Source: Rubellimicrobium roseum (GTDB lineage Bacteria > Pseudomonadota > Alphaproteobacteria > Rhodobacterales > Rhodobacteraceae). Taken from it: 64,000 nucleotides of DNA. This document shows positions 1 to 9,233 of the stretch, one piece after another; the first letter of the stretch is position 1, and each line of letters starts with the position of its first letter. The position numbers and the translations under genes were made by a program. The DNA lies in the NCBI RefSeq assembly GCF_006152145.1, contig NZ_VDFV01000011.1:43481-107480 (forward strand), given 5' to 3'. A model generated the notes under the pieces. The model searched no databases. It saw only the letters and a list, made by a program, of their open reading frames with translations, and was not told the DNA's origin.

Positions 1-315
1 TCTCCTGTCGACCATGCACTGGTGGATGGGCGACAGGTGCCTCCGAATCTCGGCTGCCCCGGCACCGGCCTGATCCGCGGAGACGCGAACAGCCTGTCCA
101 TCGCCGCGGCTTCGATCGTCGCCAAGGTGTGGCGCGACGGAATCATGGTCGCGCTGGCGCAACAGCATCCCGGCTACGGATGGGAAACCAATATGGGCTA
201 CGGATCGAAAAGCCACATGGCGGCCCTGCGCGCGCTGGGTCCGACTCCACACCATAGACGCACCTTCGCGCCGGTCCACAAGATCTTGTGGCAATACCAG
301 ACCACTTCTTCCTGA
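1..315 (+). CDS. rnhB: Ribonuclease HII, C-terminal part (cut by window start)
   Basis: RNase HII removes ribonucleotides and RNA primers from RNA-DNA hybrids. The frame is open from base 1 and reads SPVDHALVDGRQVPPN before the first possible internal start, so this is the tail of a longer gene rather than a short ORF. The segment ALVDG, the GDANSLSIAAASIVAKVWRD stretch and the terminal GYGSKSH region match the second half of RNase HII, where one of the acidic metal ligands lies in the GD motif. It sits 88 bp upstream of ccrM in the same direction, an arrangement I recall from other Rhodobacteraceae. The N-terminal catalytic residues lie outside the window. Confidence 0.9.
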   Translation, partial: SPVDHALVDGRQVPPNLGCPGTGLIRGDANSLSIAAASIVAKVWRDGIMVALAQQHPGYGWETNMGYGSKSHMAALRALGPTPHHRRTFAPVHKILWQYQTTSS

Positions 316-329
316 CCACAATTTGGGTT

Positions 330-360
330 TTGACAGTCCGCCGCGCTGTCCTCAACTTAT
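330..360 (+). promoter_or_regulatory. Possible sigma70-type promoter of ccrM
   Basis: A perfect TTGACA lies at 330-335 and is followed after 18 bases by AACTTA (354-359), a weak -10 match. It falls in the short rnhB-ccrM gap and would give ccrM its own start site. Only the -35 half is convincing. Confidence 0.3.
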
Positions 361-403
361 CCCCAACCAGAGCGGGACAATCCGCCGGGTGATGAGGCAG
401 TGA

Positions 404-1513
<1,110 letters not shown>

Positions 1514-1519
1514 GAGATC

Positions 1520-1549
1520 GGCCCGCCCCTTCGCAGGGGCGGGCCTCTC
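1520..1549 (+). terminator. Hairpin just downstream of ccrM
   Basis: A perfect 11-bp stem (GGCCCGCCCCT at 1520-1530, its complement at 1535-1545) with a 4-base loop starts seven bases after the ccrM stop. No T-run follows, so it may protect the 3' end or pause transcription rather than terminate on its own. Confidence 0.5.
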
Positions 1550-1595
1550 ACCCGCCGGAGCCGGCGAGCGCCCTCATGCGCCCGGCTCCCACCTC

Positions 1596-1637
1596 AGGCC
1601 CTGCCGACGGCTCGCTACCCGGCAGGGCCTTTTTTAT
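1596..1637 (+). terminator. Strong intrinsic terminator after ccrM
   Basis: An 11-bp stem (1596-1606 pairing with 1620-1630) and a 13-base loop are followed directly by a run of six T (1630-1635) and ATT. It ends transcription from ccrM before the convergent mutY. Confidence 0.85.
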
Positions 1638-1720
1638 TCGCGAACCGGCGGCCCACTCGGCACGCAAGTCCACTGGCCGTCCATTCAGCAGGGAAACCCA
1701 CAGCGGGCCGGCCAAGTTCC

Positions 1721-2791
1721 TCAGGTTTCGTGAACAATCGGTTCGCTGTCCGCGATCAGTGGCGAAGTCCGGGCCACCTCCAGCACCCGCCGCATCGCCG
1801 TGGGCAGCCGGTCGGGATGGAACGCCTCAACCGGCACGAATTGTCCCCTTTGCGGCTCCGTGCCCTGGGGCAGGCGGGCCACGAGCACCCGCAGCGTCAG
1901 ACCGAAATGCGAGAAGCCGTGCCGCGCCTCGGCGTTGAGCGCGACCCAGTCGCCCGGCGCGGGGGGCGGGGCCTCCTCCTCGCCCCGGTCCCAGGCCGAG
2001 CCCGGCCAGCCCAGCATGCCGCCGAGCATCCGCTCGGACTTCCGCGTTTCCAGAAGCCAAGCGCCGTCCTCGCGCCGGCCCACATAGGCCATGCCGCGTC
2101 GCTGCGGCACGACCTTCTTCGCGGGCTTCACCGGACGCTCGGCCTGCACGCCCCGCGCCCGCGCGAGGCAGGGCTCGCGCCAGGGGCAGACGACGCAGGC
2201 CGGCGAGCGCGGCGTGCAGATCGTGGCGCCCAGGTCCATGACCGCCTGCGCGTAGTCCCCGGCGCGTTCGGTGGGCGTGAGCAAATCGGCGCGGGCACGG
2301 ATCTCGGACCGGGCGGCGGGCAGGGGGGTGGCAATGTCGAAGACGCGGGACATCACGCGCTCGACGTTGCCGTCCACCACCGCGGCGCGCTCGCGGAAGG
2401 CGATCGCCGCCACAGCCGCCGCCGTGTAGGGACCGATGCCAGGCAGGGCCCGCAACTCGGCTTCCGTCTGGGGAAAGCCGCCTCGCGCCGCCACCGCCCG
2501 CGCACAGGCCAGCAGGTTGCGCGCCCGCGCGTAGTAGCCCAGGCCTGCCCACTCGGCCATGACCTCGGCGTCCTCTGCCGCGGCCAGCGCCTCGACCGTG
2601 GGCCAGCGCGTCCGGAAGCGCTCCCAGTAGCCCTTCACCGCCGCCACCGTGGTCTGCTGGAGCATGACCTCCGACAGCCAGACGCCATAGGGGTCCGGTC
2701 GGATGTCCCAGCCCGGAGGCACGCGCCAGGGTAGGGCCCGCGCGTGGCGGTCGTACCAGTCGAGAAGGTCGTCGGAGAGCGGTCTGTTCAT
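1721..2791 (-). CDS. mutY: A/G-specific adenine DNA glycosylase
   Basis: MutY excises adenine mispaired with 8-oxoguanine, part of the GO repair system. The 356-residue protein has the helix-hairpin-helix/GPD fold: catalytic Glu41 in LSEVMLQQTTV, the hairpin LPGIGPYTA at about 116-124 and catalytic Asp140 in VVDGNVERV. The iron-sulfur loop follows as Cys192-X6-Cys199-X2-Cys202-X5-Cys208. The C-terminal third is the NUDIX-like domain that reads 8-oxoG. Length is normal for the family. It is transcribed away from the DUF721 gene across a 70-bp gap and converges on ccrM's terminator. Confidence 0.95.
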   Translation of the reverse strand: MNRPLSDDLLDWYDRHARALPWRVPPGWDIRPDPYGVWLSEVMLQQTTVAAVKGYWERFRTRWPTVEALAAAEDAEVMAEWAGLGYYARARNLLACARAVAARGGFPQTEAELRALPGIGPYTAAAVAAIAFRERAAVVDGNVERVMSRVFDIATPLPAARSEIRARADLLTPTERAGDYAQAVMDLGATICTPRSPACVVCPWREPCLARARGVQAERPVKPAKKVVPQRRGMAYVGRREDGAWLLETRKSERMLGGMLGWPGSAWDRGEEEAPPPAPGDWVALNAEARHGFSHFGLTLRVLVARLPQGTEPQRGQFVPVEAFHPDRLPTAMRRVLEVARTSPLIADSEPIVHET

Positions 2792-2861
2792 TCCGTAAGG
2801 GGGGCTGTCACCGGGGGCCCGCCCGGCCTATCATTCCCACCGATTCAGGAAAGGCCCCTGC

Positions 2862-3347
2862 GTGGACCGTCACGGATATTTCAAGCCAGCCTCCGACCTG
2901 CTGCGCCAGAAAATTCGCGAGCTCGGCGAGGCGCGGGGCTTCGCGGCGACGCGGCTCTTGACGCACTGGCCCGAAATCGTGGGCGAATCGCTCGCGGCCA
3001 TCGCCAAGCCCCTGGAGGTCCGCCATCCGCGCGGCAAGAAGGCGGCCGAGGAGGGGGCGACGCTGACCATTCTCGCGCTCGGCGCCGCCGCGCTCCGGCT
3101 CGAGATGGAGAAGGAGCGGCTGCGCGAGCGGGTCAACGCCTGCTACGGCTACAACGCCATCGCCAGGATCCGCATCAAGCAGGCGGGACCCGAAGCCTTC
3201 GCCAAGGCGCCTGCGCCGATCCCGCCGCCGCCCGCACCCGTGCCTCCCGATGCGGTCGAGCCTCTTGCCAAGGACGTGAAGGACACGGAATTGAGGCTTG
3301 CGCTCGCGGCGCTCGCCGCCAATGTCCTCTCGAGGTCCCGGCTCTGA
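2862..3347 (+). CDS. DUF721 (DciA-like) protein
   Basis: DUF721 proteins include DciA, the helicase operator that loads DnaB in bacteria lacking DnaC. This 161-residue member has the conserved N-terminal block (residues about 8-100) including the LLTHWPEIVGESLAAI segment, then a Pro-rich linker and an alpha-helical tail. The GTG start at 2862 is preceded by AGGAAAGG at good spacing. It is divergent from mutY and lies 27 bp upstream of a dsbA-like gene in the same direction. A GATTC (CcrM-type) site lies at 2842-2846, just before the ribosome-binding site. The loader role is inferred from the family and not shown for this protein. Confidence 0.8.
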   Translation: MDRHGYFKPASDLLRQKIRELGEARGFAATRLLTHWPEIVGESLAAIAKPLEVRHPRGKKAAEEGATLTILALGAAALRLEMEKERLRERVNACYGYNAIARIRIKQAGPEAFAKAPAPIPPPPAPVPPDAVEPLAKDVKDTELRLALAALAANVLSRSRL

Positions 3348-3374
3348 CGGGACACCCAACACCCGAGGCCGCCC

Positions 3375-4067
3375 ATGACGAAACCCGCCCTTTTTGCCGC
3401 CCTGACCGCCGTCGCCGCCCTGGGGGTCCTCGCCCCGGTTTGGGCGCAGGAGTCCGAGAGCGCCGGCCAGACCGCCGCGCCGGCCACCGAGCAGGCCGCC
3501 CCCGCCGACCCGGCGGTCGCCAGCGCGGAGATCACCATTCCCGACATGGTGCAGGGGGCCGAGGACGCGCCGGTGACGGTGATCGAATACGCGTCCTACA
3601 CCTGCCCGCACTGCGCGGCCTTCCACGGTGACCAGTACCAGCGGCTCAAGGACGACTACATCGATGCCGGCAAGGTGAAGTACATCTTCCGCGAGGTCTA
3701 TTTCGACCGCTTCGGCCTCTGGGCCTCGATGGTGGCCCGCTGCGGCGGCGAGATGCGCTTCTTCGGCCTGACCGAGGTGCTCTACGAGCAGCAGCGCGAC
3801 TGGGTGGGCGAGGGCGACCCGGCCGCCATCGGCGACAACCTCCGCCGCATCGGCCGCGCCGCCGGGATGGATGACGCCACGCTCGACGCCTGCCTCCAGG
3901 ACGAGGCGCAGGCCGAGGCGCTGGTCGCCTGGTTCCAGGAGAATGCCCAGGCCGACGGCATCGAATCCACGCCCACGCTCATCATCAACGGCGAGAAGCA
4001 TTCGAACATGGCCTATGACGAACTGAAGGCCATCATCGACGCGGAACTGGCCGAAGCCGGGCAGTGA
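3375..4067 (+). CDS. DsbA-family thiol:disulfide oxidoreductase
   Basis: This is an exported thioredoxin-fold protein expected to introduce disulfides into envelope proteins. Residues 1-24 form a signal peptide ending in VWA, followed by an Ala/Pro-rich linker. The active site is Cys77-Pro-His-Cys80 in YASYTCPHCAAFH, and the cis-proline is in TP at 199-200. A second cysteine pair (Cys123, Cys173) lies in the helical insertion and resembles the extra disulfide known from alphaproteobacterial alpha-DsbA proteins. Length is 230 residues. Its stop codon overlaps the GTG start of the CoA-transferase gene (GTGA). The nearest relatives are DsbA of the thioredoxin_4/Com1 type, so I leave the symbol blank. 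Confidence 0.88.
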   Translation: MTKPALFAALTAVAALGVLAPVWAQESESAGQTAAPATEQAAPADPAVASAEITIPDMVQGAEDAPVTVIEYASYTCPHCAAFHGDQYQRLKDDYIDAGKVKYIFREVYFDRFGLWASMVARCGGEMRFFGLTEVLYEQQRDWVGEGDPAAIGDNLRRIGRAAGMDDATLDACLQDEAQAEALVAWFQENAQADGIESTPTLIINGEKHSNMAYDELKAIIDAELAEAGQ

Positions 4068-5209
4068 CGGCCGCCCGTTCCCCGCTCGAGGGGCTTCGGG
4101 TCCTCGAGCTTGCCCGCATCCTGGCCGGTCCCTGGGCCGGCCAGCTTCTGTCCGACCTCGGTGCGACCGTGGTGAAGGTCGAAAGCCCCGAAGGCGACGA
4201 CACCCGCCGCTGGGGCCCGCCCTTCCTGGAGCGGGACGGCGAGTCCGCCGCCGCCTACTTCCACGCCTGCAACCGGGGCAAGCGTTCGGTGGTGGCCAAC
4301 TTCTCGACCGAGGACGGGCGCGCCATCGTCCGCCGCCTCGCCGCCGAAGCCGACGTGGTGATCGAGAACTTCAAGCTCGGAGGCCTCGACCGCTACGGGC
4401 TAGGCTACGAGACCCTCTCGGCCCTCAACCCCCGGCTCGTCTGGTGCTCCATCACCGGCTTCGGGCAGGACGGGCCCTACGCGCACCGCGCGGGCTACGA
4501 CTACATCGTGCAGGGGATGTCGGGGCTCATGTCCATCACGGGCGAGCCCGACCGCGAGCCGCAGAAGGTTGGCGTTGCCGTCACCGACATCTTCACCGGC
4601 GTCTACGCGAGCACCGCCATCCTCGCCGCCATTCATCAGCGCGAGCGGACGGGGCGAGGCCAGCGCATCGACATGGCGCTCCTCGACGTGGCGACCGCGA
4701 TCACAGCCAATCAGGCGATGAACTATCTCGCCTCGGGCGCAGCACCCCGGCGCATGGGCAACGCCCACCCCAACATCGTGCCCTATCAGGTCTTCGCCTG
4801 CGCCGACGGCCATGCCATCGTCGCGGTGGGCAACGACGCCCAATTCCAGCGCTTCTGCGCCCTCCTCGGGCTCGATGGGCTGGGGGCCGATCCCCTCTAC
4901 GCGACCAACCCCGCCCGCCTCGCGCGTCGCGACGAACTGGTCGCGCAACTTGCCGGGGCCGTCCGGCGCATGACCCGGGACGACCTGCTCGCCGCCTGCG
5001 AGTCGCAGGGCGTCCCGGCGGGTCCGATCAACGACATGGCCGATGTCTTCGCCGACCCGCAGGTGGTGGCGCGGCGGCTGCGGATCGACCCGGGCGGCGT
5101 GCCGGGGGTGCGCACGCCCATCGTCTTCTCCGACTCGACCCTATTGCTCGACCATCCGTCGCCGCGACTGGGCGAGCATCAGGACCGGATCGACGCCCCT
5201 TGGGACTGA
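4064..5209 (+). CDS. CaiB/BaiF-type CoA-transferase (family III)
   Basis: Family III enzymes move CoA between carboxylic acids through an aspartyl-CoA intermediate. The 381-residue protein begins with the typical [19 protein letters not shown] and contains Asp175 in VAVTDIFTG, at the position of the catalytic aspartate. The sequence most resembles succinate-dependent enzymes acting on glutarate- or hydroxymethylglutarate-like acids, but the substrate cannot be read from the sequence. The GTG start overlaps the dsbA-like stop. The 3' end runs 31 bp into the convergent lpxK gene. Confidence 0.85.
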   Translation: MTAARSPLEGLRVLELARILAGPWAGQLLSDLGATVVKVESPEGDDTRRWGPPFLERDGESAAAYFHACNRGKRSVVANFSTEDGRAIVRRLAAEADVVIENFKLGGLDRYGLGYETLSALNPRLVWCSITGFGQDGPYAHRAGYDYIVQGMSGLMSITGEPDREPQKVGVAVTDIFTGVYASTAILAAIHQRERTGRGQRIDMALLDVATAITANQAMNYLASGAAPRRMGNAHPNIVPYQVFACADGHAIVAVGNDAQFQRFCALLGLDGLGADPLYATNPARLARRDELVAQLAGAVRRMTRDDLLAACESQGVPAGPINDMADVFADPQVVARRLRIDPGGVPGVRTPIVFSDSTLLLDHPSPRLGEHQDRIDAPWD

Positions 5210-6195
5210 CCGAGGCCGAGCCGGTCGAGAGCGGCCTCGACAGGTCCCCAATCCTCCAGATGCAGCCGCACCGGCAGCACCAGCACCCGCGACCGCATCT
5301 CGGGAGGCAGGCGGGCGGCATCCTTCTCGGTGGTGACGAGTTGCGCGCCCAGCCGAGCGGCCTCGGCCTCCAGCCGCTGGAGGATCGCGCGGGAGAGCGG
5401 TTGGTGGTCGTCGAAGGCGCGGGTCGCCACGATCTCGGCCCCCAGTCCCCGGAGCGTGGCAAAGAACTTCTCGGGCTGCCCGATGCCGGCGAAGGCCAGC
5501 GTGCGGAGCCCCGCCCAAGGCATTCCCGTAGGCAGCGGCCGCAGCTCGCCCCGCAGATGCGGGAGGCTGACCAACGCCGCCCCCCAGCGCGCGGCGAAGC
5601 GGTCCTGCGCCGCTGCGTCGCCGAGCGAGATCACAGCGTCGGCCCGCGCGAGGCCTGCCGCCACCCGTTCGCGCAGCGGACCGGCCGGGATCGGGCGCCC
5701 GTTGCCCCAGCCCCGCGCCGCGTCCACCACGATCAATGACAGGTCCTTGGTCACTGACGGGTTCTGGAACCCGTCGTCGAGCACCACCACGCGGGCCCCG
5801 TCCGCCTCGGCCGCACGGACGCCCGCCGCACGGTCCTTGGCGACCCAGACCGGCACGAAGGCCGACAGGAGCAGCGGCTCGTCCCCGACCTCGGCAGCCG
5901 TGTGCGCGGGCCCGACCCGGACCGGCCCGGCGAGCCGTCCCCCATGTCCTCGCGAGACGACCTGCACCGCCACGCTCCGGGCCGAAAGCCGCTCGGCCAA
6001 GGCCATCGTCACCGGCGTCTTGCCGCTTCCACCTGCGTCGAGGTTCCCAACGCAGATTACCGGCACCCGGGCTTGGTAAGGGGCGCCGCGCGCCAGGCGC
6101 TGGGCCGTCGCACCCGCGTAGAGCGCGCCCAGGGGCGCGAGCAGCCGGGCCGGCCAGCCCCCGTCCGCGTCGTACCACCAGGCGGGCGGCGCCAT
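5179..6195 (-). CDS. lpxK: Tetraacyldisaccharide 4'-kinase
   Basis: LpxK phosphorylates the 4' position of the lipid A disaccharide at the inner membrane. Near the N-terminus a hydrophobic segment (about 17-30) precedes the modified P-loop [12 protein letters not shown] at residues 50-61, and VLDDGFQN is the conserved downstream motif. The 338-residue length is usual. Many upstream in-frame codons exist, but the ATG at 6195 overlaps the waaA stop as ATGA and gives the canonical N-terminus [12 protein letters not shown]. It is last in the pmbA-DUF4170-waaA-lpxK block. Its last 31 bp overlap the convergent CoA-transferase gene. Confidence 0.93.
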   Translation of the reverse strand: MAPPAWWYDADGGWPARLLAPLGALYAGATAQRLARGAPYQARVPVICVGNLDAGGSGKTPVTMALAERLSARSVAVQVVSRGHGGRLAGPVRVGPAHTAAEVGDEPLLLSAFVPVWVAKDRAAGVRAAEADGARVVVLDDGFQNPSVTKDLSLIVVDAARGWGNGRPIPAGPLRERVAAGLARADAVISLGDAAAQDRFAARWGAALVSLPHLRGELRPLPTGMPWAGLRTLAFAGIGQPEKFFATLRGLGAEIVATRAFDDHQPLSRAILQRLEAEAARLGAQLVTTEKDAARLPPEMRSRVLVLPVRLHLEDWGPVEAALDRLGLGQSQGASIRS

Positions 6196-7433
6196 CAGGC
6201 CCCCGCCTGGAGCGCCAACGCCGGTGGCTCGGCCAGCGGCTCGGGACGGGATGATTCGGCGAGCCGCGTCCGGATCAGGTCGGCCACCCGGTTCGCCACC
6301 TCGGCGCCCTGCGTGGCCACGTCCCAGCCGGCATGGGCCATGGCGGCGACCTTGTCGGCGGCCAGCAGCGCCTCCACCGCACGGCCGAGCTCGGCGCCGT
6401 TGCGGACCAGTCGCGCCGCGCCTGCCGTGTCCAGCCGCGTCCAGGCCTCGGCGTGCGGCGCCGTCGCGGGCCCGTGCAGGAGCGCCGAGCCCAGCGCAGC
6501 CGCCTCGAACGGCGGGCGCCCGCCTGACCCCCCGGGCAGGGTCCCGCCCCAGAAAGCCAGTGGCGCGAGCCGCAGCCACATCCCCATCTCCGACGTGCCG
6601 TCGGCCAGATAGACCTGCGTGCCGTCCTCGGGCTCGGCGCCCTCGGCGCGCTGGGCCACGCGCAGCCCGGCCTCGGTCAGGGCACGGGCCATGGCGGGCT
6701 CGTCCTCGGCGTGGCGGGGCGCGAGGATCAGGAGAAGCCGGTGCGCCCCCCGGCTCGCCACGCGCTGCGCCGCCACCACGGCCGGCAGTTCGGACATGGG
6801 CAGGTCCGCCGCGAGCCAGACGGGGCGCGCGGCGACCGTCTGCGCGAGGTCGCGCCGCTCCCGCTCGTTGCAGGGCAGCACGGGGGCGGGGGCATCCAGC
6901 GGCCCCGCGATCTCCAGCCGCTCCTCGGGCAGGCCGGCGCGGATCAGCCGCTCGGCCGCCGCATCGCCCGCGACCAAGGCGCGCTCGAACAGGGGCACCA
7001 CCGCGCGCGCGAGTCCAGGCCAGCCCGACCCCCGCGCCAGGAGCTGCGGCTCGGGCGCGCCGTCCACCAGGAGCCGGGGCATCCGCGCCCGCGCGACCAG
7101 CGCCGGCCGCAGTCCCCCGCCCGCCCAGAGCAGCAGGTCCGGTCGCCAGTGGCCGAGAAAGGCTTCCACCGTCGCACGCCCCTCGGTCGGAGCGTGACGC
7201 AGGATCACGCGGCCGGCCACGGGGGGCAGCTCGGCCCGCCGGGGCAGGGTGAGGAGCGTGGCGATCTCAGGGCCAAGCCCTTCGGCTAGCGCGAGCAGGG
7301 GAGCCATCCGGTTAGGGCCATCGGCATGGATCCAGACGAGCGGGCCCTCGGGCCGGGGCGGTTCGGGCTCGGGCCCGCGCCCGCCCAATCCCGCCATCGC
7401 CAGATAGGCGCCCAGCGCCAGGGATCGGGGCAT
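6195..7433 (-). CDS. waaA: Divergent Kdo transferase (WaaA/KdtA family)
   Basis: WaaA adds Kdo to lipid IVA from CMP-Kdo at the inner membrane. The 412-residue protein has the two-domain GT-B layout, a hydrophobic start ([18 protein letters not shown]) and the [10 protein letters not shown] segment where canonical enzymes carry an HA-x-SVGE motif whose Glu is the catalytic base. Here that Glu is absent. The C-terminal donor motif is also altered: [20 protein letters not shown] replaces the usual GGHNxLE form. Context supports a Kdo role: it lies 10 bp after DUF4170 and overlaps lpxK. The start at 7433 is chosen because an earlier start would run through the DUF4170 gene. It could be a specialised paralogue rather than the housekeeping enzyme. 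Confidence 0.75.
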   Translation of the reverse strand: MPRSLALGAYLAMAGLGGRGPEPEPPRPEGPLVWIHADGPNRMAPLLALAEGLGPEIATLLTLPRRAELPPVAGRVILRHAPTEGRATVEAFLGHWRPDLLLWAGGGLRPALVARARMPRLLVDGAPEPQLLARGSGWPGLARAVVPLFERALVAGDAAAERLIRAGLPEERLEIAGPLDAPAPVLPCNERERRDLAQTVAARPVWLAADLPMSELPAVVAAQRVASRGAHRLLLILAPRHAEDEPAMARALTEAGLRVAQRAEGAEPEDGTQVYLADGTSEMGMWLRLAPLAFWGGTLPGGSGGRPPFEAAALGSALLHGPATAPHAEAWTRLDTAGAARLVRNGAELGRAVEALLAADKVAAMAHAGWDVATQGAEVANRVADLIRTRLAESSRPEPLAEPPALALQAGA

Positions 7434-7443
7434 GGCAGGCGCG

Positions 7444-7689
7444 TTAGCTCCCCAGTTCTTCGGTGGCCGAGGCGGCGGCTTCCTCGTCCCGCAGGCGATG
7501 GATATGGGCGATGTAGTAGCGCATGTGGGCGTTATCCACCGTCCGCTGGGCTTCGGCCTTCCAGGCCTGGTAGGCCGAGGCATAATCGGGGAACATGCCG
7601 ACGATGTGGAGCTTGTCCACCTCGCGGAACACGTTCTTCGTAGGATCGACGAGCTCGCCGCCGAAGACGAGATGCAGGCGCTGGGTCAT
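7444..7689 (-). CDS. DUF4170 small protein
   Basis: An 81-residue protein (MTQRLHLVFGGEL...) of the DUF4170 family, which is conserved next to waaA and lpxK in Rhodobacteraceae and related groups. It has no signal peptide or membrane segment, so it is probably cytoplasmic. The central DKLHIVGMFPDYASAYQAWK region is the conserved part; the tail is Ala/Glu-rich. It is 10 bp upstream of waaA, so co-expression is likely. The function is unknown; context suggests a link to lipid A/Kdo supply. Confidence 0.8.
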   Translation of the reverse strand: MTQRLHLVFGGELVDPTKNVFREVDKLHIVGMFPDYASAYQAWKAEAQRTVDNAHMRYYIAHIHRLRDEEAAASATEELGS

Positions 7690-7754
7690 GGAACGGTCCT
7701 GTTGAGGGCGCAGGCACCCTAAGCGAATCCGCCTGAAGTTCAAGTTAACGGCGA

Positions 7755-9098
7755 TCAGTCCCCCGCGAGGGTCATGCTCTCCACCAAGAGCGACGGCACC
7801 ACGCGGGTGAGCCAGGGCCGTGCGTCGTTGGCCGGCACGATGCGTCGCAGCATGTCCTTCAGGTTCCCGGCGATGGTGCACTCGTTGACCGGAAACGCGA
7901 TCTCGCCGTTCTCGATCCAGAAGCCCGAGGCCCCACGCGAATAATCCCCCGTGTTGGGGTTGATGGTCGAGCCGATGAGCGAGGTCACGAGGAGCCCCGT
8001 CCCCATCTGCCGCAGCAGGTCCTCGCGCGTCTGCTCCCCCTGCGTGAGCGCGATGTTGGTGACGGAGGGCGAGGGCGTGCCGCCGGGGCTGCGCGCCGCG
8101 TGCCCCGTGCTCTCCAGTCCCAGCCGCCGGGCCGAGCCCAGGTCGAGCACCCAGGTCGCGAGCCGCCCGTCCTCGACGAGCGCGCGGGGCCGCGTGGGCA
8201 GCCCCTCGGCGTCCCAGAGCCGCGAGGCCGGGCTGCGGGGCCGGTGTGGGTCCTCGGTCAGCGACAGGCCGTCGGGCAGGACGGGCTGGCCCATCGCGTC
8301 GCGCAGGAACGAGGAGCCCCGCGCGATAGCGGCACCGTTGATGGCCGACAGGAGATGCCCGACCAGCGACGAGGAGATGCGTTCGTCGAACAGGACGGGG
8401 AAGGTTCCGGTGCGGGGCTTCCGGGAGCCCTCGCGGGCGGCGGCGCGCTCTCCAGCGGTGCGGCCGATCTCCTCGGGGCTGCGCAGGTCGGCGAAGAACA
8501 CGCGCGAGTCCCAGTCGTAGTCGCGCTCCATCCCCGTCCCGGTGCCGCTGATCGCGCCGCAGGAAATCCCGTGATCGCTGCGCCGGTAGCCCGAGGCGAA
8601 GCCGTTGGTTCCGGCGAGGAAGACCTCGCGTCGCGTCCAGCCGGTCGAGGCCGAGACGGTCTGGGTCACCCCCCGAACGGACAGCGCGGCCGCCTCGGCC
8701 TCGCGGGCGCGGGATTCCAGCGCGGCGGGCTCGGGGTCCTCCGCGGGATCCTCGATCTCCAGCCGCGCGGCGTCGAGATCGCGGGCGATCTGCGCCGGAT
8801 CGGCCAGCCCCACCGAGGGGTCCTCGGGCGCCTCGCGGGCCATGGCGACCGCCCGCTCGGCCATGGCGGCCAGTGTGGCGTCACGCCGGTCCGAGGAGGA
8901 GACGACCGCCTGCCTTTGCCCGAAGAGGACCCGCAGGCCGAGGTCGATCCCCTCGGACCGCTGCGCCTCCTCCAGGCGTCCCTGCCTCACCTCGATGGAG
9001 AGTTGCGTGCCCTGCACCACCAGGGCGTCGGCCGCCTCGGCGCCCGCCTGTCGCGCGGCGTCCAGAAGGCGGGCGGTGAGGTCCTGAAGCGATGCCAT
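7755..9098 (-). CDS. pmbA: TldD/PmbA-family protein, TldE-like
   Basis: TldD-TldE is a heterodimeric metalloprotease that processes peptides such as microcin precursors. TldD carries the HExxxH zinc motif and TldE/PmbA does not. This 447-residue protein lacks HExxxH, so it fits the TldE/PmbA side. Recognisable parts are the N-terminal domain (LSIEVRQGRLEEAQRSEGID) and the C-terminal beta-barrel segment GDYSRGASGFWIENGEI near residues 385-400. The ATG at 9098 gives the conserved MASLQDL start. No tldD partner is in the window. It is 65 bp upstream of DUF4170 and may be read with the lipid A genes. Confidence 0.88.
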   Translation of the reverse strand: MASLQDLTARLLDAARQAGAEAADALVVQGTQLSIEVRQGRLEEAQRSEGIDLGLRVLFGQRQAVVSSSDRRDATLAAMAERAVAMAREAPEDPSVGLADPAQIARDLDAARLEIEDPAEDPEPAALESRAREAEAAALSVRGVTQTVSASTGWTRREVFLAGTNGFASGYRRSDHGISCGAISGTGTGMERDYDWDSRVFFADLRSPEEIGRTAGERAAAREGSRKPRTGTFPVLFDERISSSLVGHLLSAINGAAIARGSSFLRDAMGQPVLPDGLSLTEDPHRPRSPASRLWDAEGLPTRPRALVEDGRLATWVLDLGSARRLGLESTGHAARSPGGTPSPSVTNIALTQGEQTREDLLRQMGTGLLVTSLIGSTINPNTGDYSRGASGFWIENGEIAFPVNECTIAGNLKDMLRRIVPANDARPWLTRVVPSLLVESMTLAGD

Positions 9099-9183
9099 GG
9101 CGGGTTCCCTTGCTGTCCCCGCCCGAGTTAGGCCGGGAGGCCAAGCGGAGCAAGCGCCGCCGGGACGACTCGCCCCCGACAAC

Positions 9184-9214
9184 AGAAAAGGGGAAGGCTC
9201 TCGCCCTCCCCCTT
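9184..9214 (-). terminator. Intrinsic terminator of the DUF2125 gene
   Basis: Read on the reverse strand, a 10-bp stem with one G-U pair (9205-9214 with 9188-9197) and a 7-base loop is followed by TTTTCT. It lies 20 bp past the DUF2125 stop and isolates that gene from pmbA. Confidence 0.75.
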
Positions 9215-9233
9215 GGTCTTGGCCGGGCGCGTG

